7,938 nt of DNA from Thermoanaerobaculia bacterium (GCA_025937035.1 JAICSG010000161.1:1-7938), one strand, 5' to 3'; shown: positions 1-6,564, counted from the first letter of the stretch. A program made the numbers and translations. The notes: a model not told the origin generated them from the letters alone.

Positions 1-461
1 CGCTCGCGAGCCAGGCGCTCGCGGTCGCGCGCGGCGAGCAGCTCGCGCTCGTAGAGCTTGCGCTCGGTGGCGTCGAAGACCGTCGTCCGGATGGCGCGCG
101 GCGCGCCGCCGTCATCGAGGAGCAGCACGGAGTTGACCAGCGCCGGGAGCCGGCGGCCGTCGGCGCAGACGATGTCGACGGCGATCTCGCGCACCGAGCC
201 CTGCATCCGCAGCATCGGCGCGTAGTGCGTCTCGTGATAGATGCGTCCGCCGGCCGTCAGCAGGTCCTGGAAGCGCTTGACGCCGACCAGCTGCTCGCGC
301 GCGTACCCCGTCCAGCGCAGGAAGGTCGCGTTGACTCGCACGAGCATCCCGTCCGGCGACGCGGAGAGATACCCGCACGGGGCGTTCTCGTAGAGGTCCT
401 CGGCGCTCTCCTCGAGCTCCGGAGATGCCGGCGGATCGATCCTCTGCTCGGAATCCGGCAA
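1..461 (-). CDS. RsbP-like PAS-domain signalling protein, N-terminal part (3' end beyond window)
   Basis: The frame covers 153 complete codons and runs off the window. After a short lead, residues about 18-135 form a PAS domain: LYENAPCGYLSASPDG (23-38), then RVNATFLRWTGY (42-53), FQDLLTAGGRIYHETH (64-79), ADGRRLPALVNS (100-111) and FDATERK (129-135). The HETH..PMLRMQG stretch is common in PAS domains of RsbP-like proteins. A charged helix (YERELLAARDRERLARER, from 137) leads out as a probable coiled-coil linker to an output domain that is not in the window. By context that domain may be a PP2C phosphatase, but GGDEF or histidine kinase outputs are also found next to RsbQ homologues. The only possible start between the upstream in-frame TGA (474-476) and the PAS domain is the TTG at 461, one base after the rsbQ stop. 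There is no clear ribosome binding site, so translation is probably coupled to rsbQ. Confidence 0.82.
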   Translation of the reverse strand, partial: MPDSEQRIDPPASPELEESAEDLYENAPCGYLSASPDGMLVRVNATFLRWTGYAREQLVGVKRFQDLLTAGGRIYHETHYAPMLRMQGSVREIAVDIVCADGRRLPALVNSVLLLDDGGAPRAIRTTVFDATERKLYERELLAARDRERLARE

Positions 462-462
462 T

Positions 463-1263
463 TCAAGCGGCTTTCAGGAACGCCTGGATGGCGGCGATGG
501 TTTCCTCGGGAGCGCTCAGGTTGGGGCAGTGGCCGGTGGCCTTCATCAGCACCAGCGTGCTGCCGGGGATCTGGCGGTGCACGTACTCGCCCACGTGCTG
601 GGGGGCGATCACGTCCTCGGAGCACTGGAGGACGAGCGCGCGGGCCGTCACCCTCGGCAGGTCGGCGCGGTTGTCGGAGGAGAAGGTGACGCGCGCGAAG
701 TGCCTGGCGATCTCGGGGTTGGTGCGGCAGAAGCTGTTGGTCAGCTCCGAGCCCAGCTCCGGACGGTCGGAGTTGCCCATGATCACGGGCGCCATCGCGC
801 TCGACCAGCCGAGATAGTTGCTGTCGAGGGATTCGAGGAGGCCGTCGATGTCCTCCTGGCCGAACCCGCCGACATAATCCCCGTCATTGATGTAGCGAGG
901 GGAGGGCCCGACCAGGACCAGGCTCTCGAAGACGCCCGGCTCCTCCACGGCCGCGAGCACGCCGATCATCGCGCTCACCGAGTGGCCCACGAAGACCGCG
1001 TCCTTAGCCCCGAGCTCGCGGCAGATCTCGAGGACATCCCGCGCGTAGCCCTGGAGGGAGTCGTACCGGCTCGGGTGGTAGGCGGATAGGTCCGACCCGC
1101 CCGCGCCGACGTGGTCGAAGAGGACGACCCGGTAGTCGTCCGCGAAGGCGGGGGCCACGAACCGCCACATGTTCTGGTCGCACCCGAAGCCATGGGCGAA
1201 GACGATGGCCTGGCGGTCCTCGGGACCCGAGATCTTGACGTTGTTTCTCTGGAGAATATTCAT
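463..1263 (-). CDS. rsbQ: RsbQ-like alpha/beta hydrolase, stress-signalling activator
   Basis: At 266 residues it has the usual length of the RsbQ/KAI2/D14 family. The oxyanion-hole region reads FAHGFGCDQNMWR (22-34), the nucleophile elbow GHSVSAMIG (93-101) gives S95, and the acid and base are D217 (SEDV) and H245 (TGHCPNLS). These match Ser96, Asp219 and His247 of Bacillus subtilis RsbQ. VGPSPRYIND (118-127), NYLGWSSAMAPV (149-160) and SFCRTNP (177-183) are family-typical cap segments. RsbQ binds or hydrolyses a small hydrophobic ligand and is needed for the PAS-containing phosphatase RsbP to activate the general stress response; plant relatives are karrikin and strigolactone receptors. The next gene encodes a PAS protein, in the same order as rsbQ-rsbP. 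ATG at 1263 gives the standard N-terminus; only a distant AGGTGG lies upstream. The symbol is by homology, because the downstream partner is incomplete here. Confidence 0.9.
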   Translation of the reverse strand: MNILQRNNVKISGPEDRQAIVFAHGFGCDQNMWRFVAPAFADDYRVVLFDHVGAGGSDLSAYHPSRYDSLQGYARDVLEICRELGAKDAVFVGHSVSAMIGVLAAVEEPGVFESLVLVGPSPRYINDGDYVGGFGQEDIDGLLESLDSNYLGWSSAMAPVIMGNSDRPELGSELTNSFCRTNPEIARHFARVTFSSDNRADLPRVTARALVLQCSEDVIAPQHVGEYVHRQIPGSTLVLMKATGHCPNLSAPEETIAAIQAFLKAA

Positions 1264-1285
1264 GCGGGCTCGAATCTTACCACCT

Positions 1286-1305
1286 GACCCGGGGCGTCCC
1301 GGGCC
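1286..1305 (-). other. GC-rich hairpin between the ZIP and rsbQ genes
   Basis: On the minus strand GGCCCGGG, loop ACGC, then CCCGGGTC can form an eight-pair stem with one G-U pair, starting eight bases after the transporter stop. No T-run follows, so it is not a standard intrinsic terminator. It could slow transcription, protect an upstream mRNA end or affect access to the rsbQ start, or be a chance effect of GC-rich sequence. Confidence 0.3.
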
Positions 1306-1312
1306 GGCGGCC

Positions 1313-2071
1313 TCAACCCCCCGCCACCTTGCTCAACGCGAAGGCGATCAGGAAGCCGGCGACGGTGATCAGGCCGGCGTAGTCGTGGGTCTCCTGGAAG
1401 GCCTCGGGGATCATGGTGTCGACCAGCATGGAGAGGATCGCTCCCGCGGCCAGCGCCGTGGTGGCGGCGATCACCCCGGGCGAGAAATTGCGGAAGACGG
1501 CGAAGCCGAGCAGGGAGGCGATCCCGGAGACCACGGCGATCACCGTCCAGACGCCGAAGACGTAGCGCACCGGGCGGCCCGCCTTCTTCATCCCGGCCGA
1601 GCTCGAGAGCCCCTCGGGGATGTTGGAGAGGAAGATCGCCACCACCGTCACCCAGCTCACCACGCCGCCGTGGATCATGCTGACACCGATCACGATCGAT
1701 TCCGGGATGCCGTCCAGGAGCGCTCCGACCGCGATGGCGAGGCCGCTCCCCGGCTGCTCGTCCTCGGACGGCTGCTGGTCCCCCGAGCGCTTGCGGTGTC
1801 TCGCCCCCCGGTGATTGAGGTAGATGTTCGCCGCCGTGTAGATCGCCGCGCCGGCCAGGAACCCCATCGCGGCCGAGGCGAAGCCGCCACGCCGGAAGGC
1901 CTCGTCCATCAGCTCGAAGGAGAGCGCCGAGATCAGCACTCCGCTGCCGAACGCCGTCACCCCGGCGGTCCAACGTTGAGGGATGTGAGAGAAGTAGCCG
2001 CCCGCCGCCCCCAGCAACAGCGCCGACCCCGCCAGCAATCCCCAGAAACCCGCCCAGAACCAGAGAGGCAA
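1313..2071 (-). CDS. ZIP-family divalent metal transporter
   Basis: The 252-residue product has about eight hydrophobic segments and a charged loop at 86-108 (basic HRGARHRKR, then acidic SEDEQ) between helices 3 and 4, as in ZIP proteins. The two ZIP signature helices are recognisable: LDGIPESIVIG (119-129) in helix 4 and LSNIPEGLSSS (148-158) in helix 5. ZIP proteins move zinc, iron or manganese into the cytoplasm. The usual metal-binding histidines of HNxPEG and HExPxE are absent here and replaced by D120/S125 and N150/G154, while the Pro-Glu pairs remain. A late helix has DTMIPEA (218-224), with D218 and E223 as further candidate ligands. The metal is unknown. The start is the TTG at 2071: an in-frame TGA lies just upstream (2075-2077), the next Met is at residue 55, and AGGAGG is well placed. 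The stop is 49 bases before the RsbQ-like gene. Confidence 0.88.
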   Translation of the reverse strand: MPLWFWAGFWGLLAGSALLLGAAGGYFSHIPQRWTAGVTAFGSGVLISALSFELMDEAFRRGGFASAAMGFLAGAAIYTAANIYLNHRGARHRKRSGDQQPSEDEQPGSGLAIAVGALLDGIPESIVIGVSMIHGGVVSWVTVVAIFLSNIPEGLSSSAGMKKAGRPVRYVFGVWTVIAVVSGIASLLGFAVFRNFSPGVIAATTALAAGAILSMLVDTMIPEAFQETHDYAGLITVAGFLIAFALSKVAGG

Positions 2072-2079
2072 AACTCAGT

Positions 2080-2085
2080 CCTCCT
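2080..2085 (-). promoter_or_regulatory. Ribosome binding site of the ZIP transporter gene
   Basis: The minus strand reads AGGAGG eight bases before the TTG at 2071. With the in-frame stop at 2075-2077 it fixes TTG as the start of the transporter gene. Confidence 0.85.
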
Positions 2086-2135
2086 CAAGAAAGCGTTATT
2101 GCAAGATTCTGACGACCTTTCCAGCGGACCTGAGG

Positions 2136-2732
2136 CTATCTGGAGCCGCCGGTGCCTCCGGCGGCCGGCGGGGCGGAGCCTTTCGCTCCAGCGGCGCGCA
2201 CGCGCTGGGCCAGCTTGGAGCCGTTCGCGACCGTCTGGTATTCGACGGTCACCGCCTTGCCCGGAGCGAGAGACTTGACCTCCACCTTGGTCGACGGCGA
2301 CAGGAACAGGTCGACGTCGCCCGTGCCGGTCCGCAAGACCAGGGCCGATCGGGTCGACGCCACGATCTTGCCTGTCAGGGACTGCGCCGCCTGGGCCGCC
2401 GCGGGCTGGTCCTTCTCCAGAGGGAGCACCCGCCGCGCGATGATGAACTTGCCGATCTTGCGGTAGTAATCCACCGTGACCTCGGCGCCTTTCTGGATCT
2501 CCACCTGGCGCTGGGTCCGCGCGTTGACCGCGACCTGCTGGGTCTTGCCGTCCGGCGTCCTCACGTCCATCCGGTCGCCGTTCCAGAAGACCACCGTCCC
2601 CGAGATATGGGGGCCCGGGAAGGCTTTCACCGGCTGCTGAGCCTGTCCCGGGCTCTGGGCCAGGGCGGGAATGGCGAGCAGCGCCGCGGCGGCCAGGAGC
2701 GCCGCGCGCGAGAGATGTCTCCAATCGATCAT
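2136..2732 (-). CDS. Exported protein with two DUF5666-like beta repeats, function unknown
   Basis: This 198-residue protein begins with a clear signal peptide: basic WRHLSR, a hydrophobic stretch at 10-20 and the cleavage site PALA-QS between residues 25 and 26. No lipobox cysteine is present; in fact there are no cysteines at all. The mature part holds two similar units, about 43-104 (ISGTVVFWNGDRMDVRT..) and about 119-180 (LTGKIVASTRSALVLRT..). Each runs through a threonine-rich strand, a K-GAEVTVDY or PGKAVTVEY strand and a closing alanine-arginine strand. This pattern recalls DUF5666-type small beta barrels, but I cannot confirm the family. The last 20 residues are low-complexity Gly/Ala/Pro. 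The protein is expected in the periplasm. The start at 2732 is supported by a strong ribosome binding site. It sits between the VKOR-like gene (80-base gap) and the metal transporter gene (64-base gap). I do not assign a function. Confidence 0.78.
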   Translation of the reverse strand: MIDWRHLSRAALLAAAALLAIPALAQSPGQAQQPVKAFPGPHISGTVVFWNGDRMDVRTPDGKTQQVAVNARTQRQVEIQKGAEVTVDYYRKIGKFIIARRVLPLEKDQPAAAQAAQSLTGKIVASTRSALVLRTGTGDVDLFLSPSTKVEVKSLAPGKAVTVEYQTVANGSKLAQRVRAAGAKGSAPPAAGGTGGSR

Positions 2733-2812
2733 ATTTAGAAAACCTCCTTCCGATCAATGGGAAATAAATGCAAGAAAAGTACCGGAGCAGAGCGGAAGAC
2801 GCGCCGCCTTGC
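2733..2812 (-). other. AT-richer 80-base gap upstream of the exported-protein gene
   Basis: This is the longest gap in the window, and its part near 2731-2780 is clearly more AT-rich than the surroundings (on the minus strand, TTGCATTTATTT and nearby). A promoter could sit here and start a sub-operon of the exported protein, transporter and rsbQ genes. I see a TTGCAT that resembles a -35 box but no convincing -10 box at the right spacing, so I do not call a promoter. Confidence 0.25.
2743..2750 (-). promoter_or_regulatory. Strong ribosome binding site of the exported-protein gene
   Basis: The minus strand reads GAAGGAGG, close to a full match to the 16S rRNA tail, ten bases before the ATG at 2732. 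It is the strongest such site in the window and suggests this exported protein is made in quantity relative to its neighbours (inference). Confidence 0.85.
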
Positions 2813-3226
2813 CTACAAGGAAACCCGCCGCACGGCGGCCATCACCTCCTCCCGCGCCATCCCCGCGATCGCCACCGAGATCGCCGCCGACGTCAGGCAG
2901 AGCGTACAGCCGGCCCGCAGCCAGAAGGCCTGGACGGCCGCCAGCAGCAGGCCGAAGAGCGCCATGGCCGCCACGGCCACACCGAAGAAAAGAACGGTTT
3001 TCGGTGTAAGACCGGTGACGATCTCGACGAGATAGCCCACGGCCCCCAGCGAGGCGTCGGGGACGGGGAGCAGCCGGGAGATGGGGGAGTGGAGCACCCT
3101 CCGGCTACCGTCGCCGAAGAAGGGCTCCCAGACGGTGGGCACGATCCCCAGTTGATAGAGCGTGAGATAGACCGCGATCGCGAGGCCCGCCAGAGCGAGC
3201 CCCGCGATCAGGAGGCGTCTGGCCAT
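2813..3226 (-). CDS. VKOR-family (vitamin K epoxide reductase-like) membrane protein with a single CxxC
   Basis: This 137-residue protein has hydrophobic segments at about 4-25, 58-72, 77-100 and 108-124, consistent with the four-helix VKOR fold of the inner membrane. After the first helix comes a loop with EPFFGDGS (34-41), LPVPDASLGAVGY (53-65), which matches the VKOR segment before helix 2. The redox motif is C107-T-L-C110. VKOR proteins use such a CxxC to reoxidise disulfide-forming partners and pass electrons to quinone. These are the only two cysteines: the loop cysteine pair of typical VKORs is missing, and no thioredoxin domain is fused. I recall similar loop-cysteine-poor VKOR-like proteins from environmental genomes, so this is probably a subfamily rather than a broken gene. 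The ATG at 3226 has AGGAG at 3236-3240, nine bases upstream. It follows the glycosidase stop by 24 bases and is likely co-transcribed with it. Confidence 0.82.
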   Translation of the reverse strand: MARRLLIAGLALAGLAIAVYLTLYQLGIVPTVWEPFFGDGSRRVLHSPISRLLPVPDASLGAVGYLVEIVTGLTPKTVLFFGVAVAAMALFGLLLAAVQAFWLRAGCTLCLTSAAISVAIAGMAREEVMAAVRRVSL

Positions 3227-3235
3227 CTCATCACT

Positions 3236-3240
3236 CTCCT
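3236..3240 (-). promoter_or_regulatory. Ribosome binding site of the VKOR-like gene
   Basis: AGGAG on the minus strand lies nine bases before the ATG at 3226, within the 24-base gap after the glycosidase stop. Confidence 0.8.
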
Positions 3241-3250
3241 TCCGGACATC

Positions 3251-5551
3251 CTAGGGCTCCGCCTCTCCCAGGGCGATCCGGGCCGCTCTCGCGAGCCGGC
3301 CCGGCGCGTGGTCGAGGCCCCAGTGGGCCAGCCGGTCCGCCCAGCTCTGGCGGCCGGTCTCAACGTCCTCGGGCGGCGGCACCTCGACCACCAGGAGCCG
3401 CCCCTCGCGCTCGATCACCTCGTGCCCGGTCGTGCCGTCGCTCGCGCGCTCGAAGCGGATCGATACGGTGGCATCGCCCACCCGGACCTGGCGCAGGGTG
3501 ACCGTTTCGAGCCACGATGGCAGGCGAGGGCGGACCAGGGCCAGCGTCCTTGCGGGAGCGAATGGATAGAGCCCCAGCATCGTTTGGACGAGCAGGACGA
3601 CCGCGCTGGCGCTCCAGGCCTGAGGGCTGTTGGACCGGGGATAGATCGTCGGCACGGGGGTCTCGTCGCGGCCGTGCCCTCCCAGGGCCTCGGGCAGACG
3701 GAGCTGATGGAAGCGCCCGGCGGCGTCGAGCAGCCCGGTCGCCAGACGCTCGGCGTGCTCGTCCAGGCCGTAGCGCTTGCAGCCGAGGAGGAAGGTGGCG
3801 TTCTCCACCGGCCAGACGGCGCCCAGGTGATAGGCGAAGGGGTTGTAGGAGGGGTGCCGATTCGACAAGGTGCGGACTCCCCAACCCGAAAAGAGGTCGG
3901 GAGCGAGCAGGCGATCCGCCACTCTCCGGGCGTGCTCGGGCGGCACCAGGCCCGCCGCGAGAGCGTGGCCGGGATTCGATCCGATCGATTGGACCTGCCG
4001 CTTGTCGCGGTCGAGCGCCATCGCGTAGAAGCCCTCGGACTCCATCCAGAAGGCCTCGTGCCAGCGCCGCTTGAGCGTCCCGGCCCGGACCAGGAGCTCC
4101 GCCGCGCGCTCCTCCTCGCCCAGCGCCACCAGGATCTCGGCCATGCGCTGCAAGGCGATACAGTGGAAGGCCTGCTCCTCGACCGTGCAGAGAGGGCTCT
4201 CGACCAGGCTCCCGTCGGGATAGCGGATCGCCTCGTCGGAGTCCTTCCAGCCCTGGTTCTCGAGGCCCTTGGGCGATCGCTTCACCGACTCGAGGAAACC
4301 GTCGCCGTCCGGGTCTCCGAAGGTCCGGGCCCACTCCAGGGCCCGCAGGGCAGCGTCGCGATACGCGCGGAGGTCGTCATCGTTACCCGTCCAATGCCAG
4401 AGCTCCGAGAGAGCGGTCACGAACATGGCGGGTGCGGTCTGGGTGCCGTAGTAGGCCCGGTGCGGATTGATCTCGAGCTCCGCGAGGGGGCCGCGGCGCA
4501 TTTCGTGGACCATCTTTCCCGGCTCTTCGTCCCGCCAGGCCGAGTCCTCCCGGGCCTGGGTGGCCGCGAGTTGGGCGAGGACGCCGCGCAACATCTCGGG
4601 GCCCAGCAGGGCCCCTTGCCAGGCGGCGGTCAAGCTGTCCCGCCCGAAAAAGCCTGTGTAGGTGGGAACGCCCGCGTTCGGGACCCAGGCGTCCGGAATC
4701 TCCGGTCCCAGGTCCCAGTTGCGTAAGGCGAAGAGATCCTCGGCCGCGCGCTCGAACGCGGGCCCCACCACCGGATGCGAGGTCTCCAGGCGAGGCCGCC
4801 GCCGGCGCCAGCACGCGCGGAGCTTTTCCCGCGGGTCTGCCTCTGCCTCGTCCGAGCTTTTCGAAGGCTGGCGCCACGCGGCGTCGACGCGGGATTCATA
4901 ATGGAGGGTCGCCTGCCAGCTTCCACCCGCCGGCAGCTTCAGCGCGAACCGCAGCCGCCGCTCCTCCCAGGCGGGCGCCGAGCCCGCCTCGACGACGCGG
5001 ACGCGCAAGCCGCGCCGCAGCTCGCGCTCACCCTTGCGGACCTGATAGTCGAACGTGGCGGCGCATTGGGCCTCGTCCCAAGTGATCTCGACCGCGCCCT
5101 GCTGCTGACGCTCCCCGGCGACCTCCTTGACGTCCGCGAAATCCGCGTCGAGCTCGAGAGCCAGATCCGTCTCGACCGGGGCCATGCTCTGATTGCGCAC
5201 CTCCAACCGCTCGGCCATGCCACGCCCGAGCCAACGGCTCAACGAGACTTCGAGCGCGTCCTGAGGAAGGCGCGGGCCTTCCGGCTTCCCGCCGGGAAGA
5301 GGGACGTAGAGCCAGACGCGCCCGTGATCGCTCTCCAGCGTGCAGGAGGAGACGTACCTGGGCTCACGGCGATCCACGAGGAGCCGATAGCGGGAGAGGA
5401 TCCGCGTGTCGAAGTCGTAGAGCCCTTCCAGTCCCTCGCCCGTCACGGTGCCGTCCCGGCGGGAGACGAGCAGGGTGTAGCCCTGGTGCCACAGCATGTG
5501 CGCCGGCCGGAACGGGTCGAGATCACCGTCGCCGAGAGCGGTAGCGCTCAA
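3251..5551 (-). CDS. Glycogen-debranching-type glycosidase (amylo-alpha-1,6-glucosidase-like, COG3408)
   Basis: The product is 766 residues from a TTG at 5551. Residues about 20-225 resemble the debranching-enzyme N-terminal domain (motif GLYDFDTR at 43-50, then LSRY). Residues about 255-665 resemble a six-hairpin (alpha/alpha)6 glycosidase. Visible motifs are GFFGRDS (300-306), NQGWKDSDE (432-440) and GAVWPVENA (577-585). By analogy with related clan members, D437 and E583 are candidate catalytic acids; this is inference. There is no GH13 4-alpha-glucanotransferase domain, so it is not a full eukaryote-type debranching enzyme. The substrate may be glycogen, trehalose-type or another alpha-glucan. 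No signal peptide is seen, so it is probably cytoplasmic. The TTG overlaps the SDR stop by four bases (TTGA). An ATG at 5497 would give 748 residues but lacks a ribosome binding site and would drop the DPFRP..LWHQGYTLLV lead-in. The same frame stays open far upstream through the SDR gene, but that part is not coding. Confidence 0.85.
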   Translation of the reverse strand: MSATALGDGDLDPFRPAHMLWHQGYTLLVSRRDGTVTGEGLEGLYDFDTRILSRYRLLVDRREPRYVSSCTLESDHGRVWLYVPLPGGKPEGPRLPQDALEVSLSRWLGRGMAERLEVRNQSMAPVETDLALELDADFADVKEVAGERQQQGAVEITWDEAQCAATFDYQVRKGERELRRGLRVRVVEAGSAPAWEERRLRFALKLPAGGSWQATLHYESRVDAAWRQPSKSSDEAEADPREKLRACWRRRRPRLETSHPVVGPAFERAAEDLFALRNWDLGPEIPDAWVPNAGVPTYTGFFGRDSLTAAWQGALLGPEMLRGVLAQLAATQAREDSAWRDEEPGKMVHEMRRGPLAELEINPHRAYYGTQTAPAMFVTALSELWHWTGNDDDLRAYRDAALRALEWARTFGDPDGDGFLESVKRSPKGLENQGWKDSDEAIRYPDGSLVESPLCTVEEQAFHCIALQRMAEILVALGEEERAAELLVRAGTLKRRWHEAFWMESEGFYAMALDRDKRQVQSIGSNPGHALAAGLVPPEHARRVADRLLAPDLFSGWGVRTLSNRHPSYNPFAYHLGAVWPVENATFLLGCKRYGLDEHAERLATGLLDAAGRFHQLRLPEALGGHGRDETPVPTIYPRSNSPQAWSASAVVLLVQTMLGLYPFAPARTLALVRPRLPSWLETVTLRQVRVGDATVSIRFERASDGTTGHEVIEREGRLLVVEVPPPEDVETGRQSWADRLAHWGLDHAPGRLARAARIALGEAEP

Positions 5552-6564
5552 GCCTCCCCTCCGCGCCGCGCGGCCCAGAGGGCTCCGGCGAGGCCGATCG
5601 CGCTGACCGCCCCCAGCGCCGCCAGCACCCCCCGATGGAGGTTGGACCAGAGCTGGGCGCTGTGATAGGTCGCCCGGTCGTCGAACTGGCCGTGGGCGCC
5701 GTGGTCTCCCGGCACCGGCTCCCAGAGATTGTTGGGCCGATTGGGGTCCGCGAAGCCGTCGTATTGCTGGGCGTCGTAGCCGTTGCGGGCCAGATAGTGA
5801 TCGGCGTAGCCGGCGGCCATCTTGTTGCCCACCACCGCCTTGACCGTGGGCCAGCCGACGTAGATCTCCCGCCGCCGGTGGTGGGCCGCGTAGACGATGG
5901 CCCGCGCCGCCACCTCGGGCTGGAAGATCGGCGGCACCGGCTGCGGCTTCCTGGGAAGGCGGCTCTTCACCCAACTGAACTGCGGGGTGTTGAGCGCCGG
6001 CATCTGCACCATGCAAATGTGGACGTTGCTGCCGTCGTGCAACAGCTCGCTGCGCAAGGAATCGCAGAACCCCTGGATGGCGTGCTTGGCCGCGCAGTAG
6101 GCCGACTGCAACGGAATCCCCCGGTAGGCGAGCGCCGAGCCCACCTGCACGATGGCGCCGCGATCGCGCGGCAGCATGCGGCGCAGCGCCGCCAGCGTCC
6201 CCCAGACGTAGCCCAGATAGGTGACGTTGGTCACCCGCTGGTATTCCTCGGGCTTCATCTCCTTGACCGGCGAGAAGACCGAGCACATGGCGTCGTTCAC
6301 CCAGACGTCGATCGGCCCCAGCTCTTCCTCCACCCGGGCGGCGGCGGCTTCCACCGCTTCGTGATCCGCCACGTCGGTGGGCAGCACCAGGGCGCGGCCG
6401 CCCATCGCCTCGACCTCCTGGCGGGCGTTCTCCAAGGCCTCGCGGTTGCGGGCGATCAAGCCGATGTGGGCCCCCTGCTCGGCGAAGGCGCGCACGGTGG
6501 CGCGGCCCACGCCGGCGGAGGCGCCGGTGATGACGACGATCTCGGGATTCTTACCGTTTTTCAT
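5548..6564 (-). CDS. Short-chain dehydrogenase/reductase (SDR) with C-terminal membrane helix
   Basis: This 338-residue protein is a classical SDR with an extended C-terminus; classical members are about 250 residues. The Rossmann cofactor motif TGASAGVG is at residues 13-20, and ARNR at 38-41, just after the second strand, suggests preference for NADP(H) (inference). TDV at 63-65 is the usual acidic adenine contact. The conserved NNAG motif is changed to NDAM (90-93). The catalytic set is present: N113, S143, Y156 and K160 (YCAAK). Residues about 215-305 form an extra region, and 312-331 (GVLAALGAVSAIGLAG and on) form a hydrophobic helix followed by ARRGGEA, a likely membrane tail. The ATG at 6564 has AGGAG at 6573-6577, eight bases upstream, and lies inside the end of the preceding oxidoreductase gene, so translation is probably coupled. 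The substrate cannot be told from sequence. Confidence 0.92.
   Translation of the reverse strand: MKNGKNPEIVVITGASAGVGRATVRAFAEQGAHIGLIARNREALENARQEVEAMGGRALVLPTDVADHEAVEAAAARVEEELGPIDVWVNDAMCSVFSPVKEMKPEEYQRVTNVTYLGYVWGTLAALRRMLPRDRGAIVQVGSALAYRGIPLQSAYCAAKHAIQGFCDSLRSELLHDGSNVHICMVQMPALNTPQFSWVKSRLPRKPQPVPPIFQPEVAARAIVYAAHHRRREIYVGWPTVKAVVGNKMAAGYADHYLARNGYDAQQYDGFADPNRPNNLWEPVPGDHGAHGQFDDRATYHSAQLWSNLHRGVLAALGAVSAIGLAGALWAARRGGEA
5553..5560 (-). promoter_or_regulatory. Possible ribosome binding site of the glycosidase gene
   Basis: The minus strand reads AGGGGAGG ending two bases before the TTG at 5551. The AGGGG part has a spacing of four bases, which is short. Together with the TTGA overlap with the SDR stop it makes the TTG more likely than the ATG at 5497, which has no purine-rich sequence ahead of it, but the start is not certain. 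Confidence 0.5.

Noticed and set aside
1286..1305. Intrinsic terminator after the ZIP gene.
   Set aside because: The stem is strong but there is no T-run after it on the minus strand. I list it only as a hairpin.
1169..2278. A 369-codon plus-strand frame across the rsbQ start, the ZIP gene and part of the exported-protein gene.
   Set aside because: It crosses three supported genes and two gaps on the other strand, and its product is charged low-complexity sequence.
1957..2757. A 266-codon minus-strand frame overlapping the exported-protein gene and the start of the ZIP gene.
   Set aside because: It is an alternate frame of the signal-peptide-bearing protein, has no motifs, and runs through two strong ribosome binding sites that serve other frames.
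2768..4726. A 652-codon open frame on the plus strand, opposite the VKOR-like and glycosidase genes.
   Set aside because: It lies antisense to genes with clear family motifs, its product is low-complexity (rich in R, G, P, D) with no recognisable domain, and long antisense frames are expected at this GC content.
5552..6286. Upstream extension of the glycosidase frame through the SDR gene, giving about 1011 codons.
   Set aside because: The extra 245 residues are Arg/Gly/Ala-rich without motifs and overlap the well-supported SDR in another frame. The glycosidase similarity begins only near 5500.
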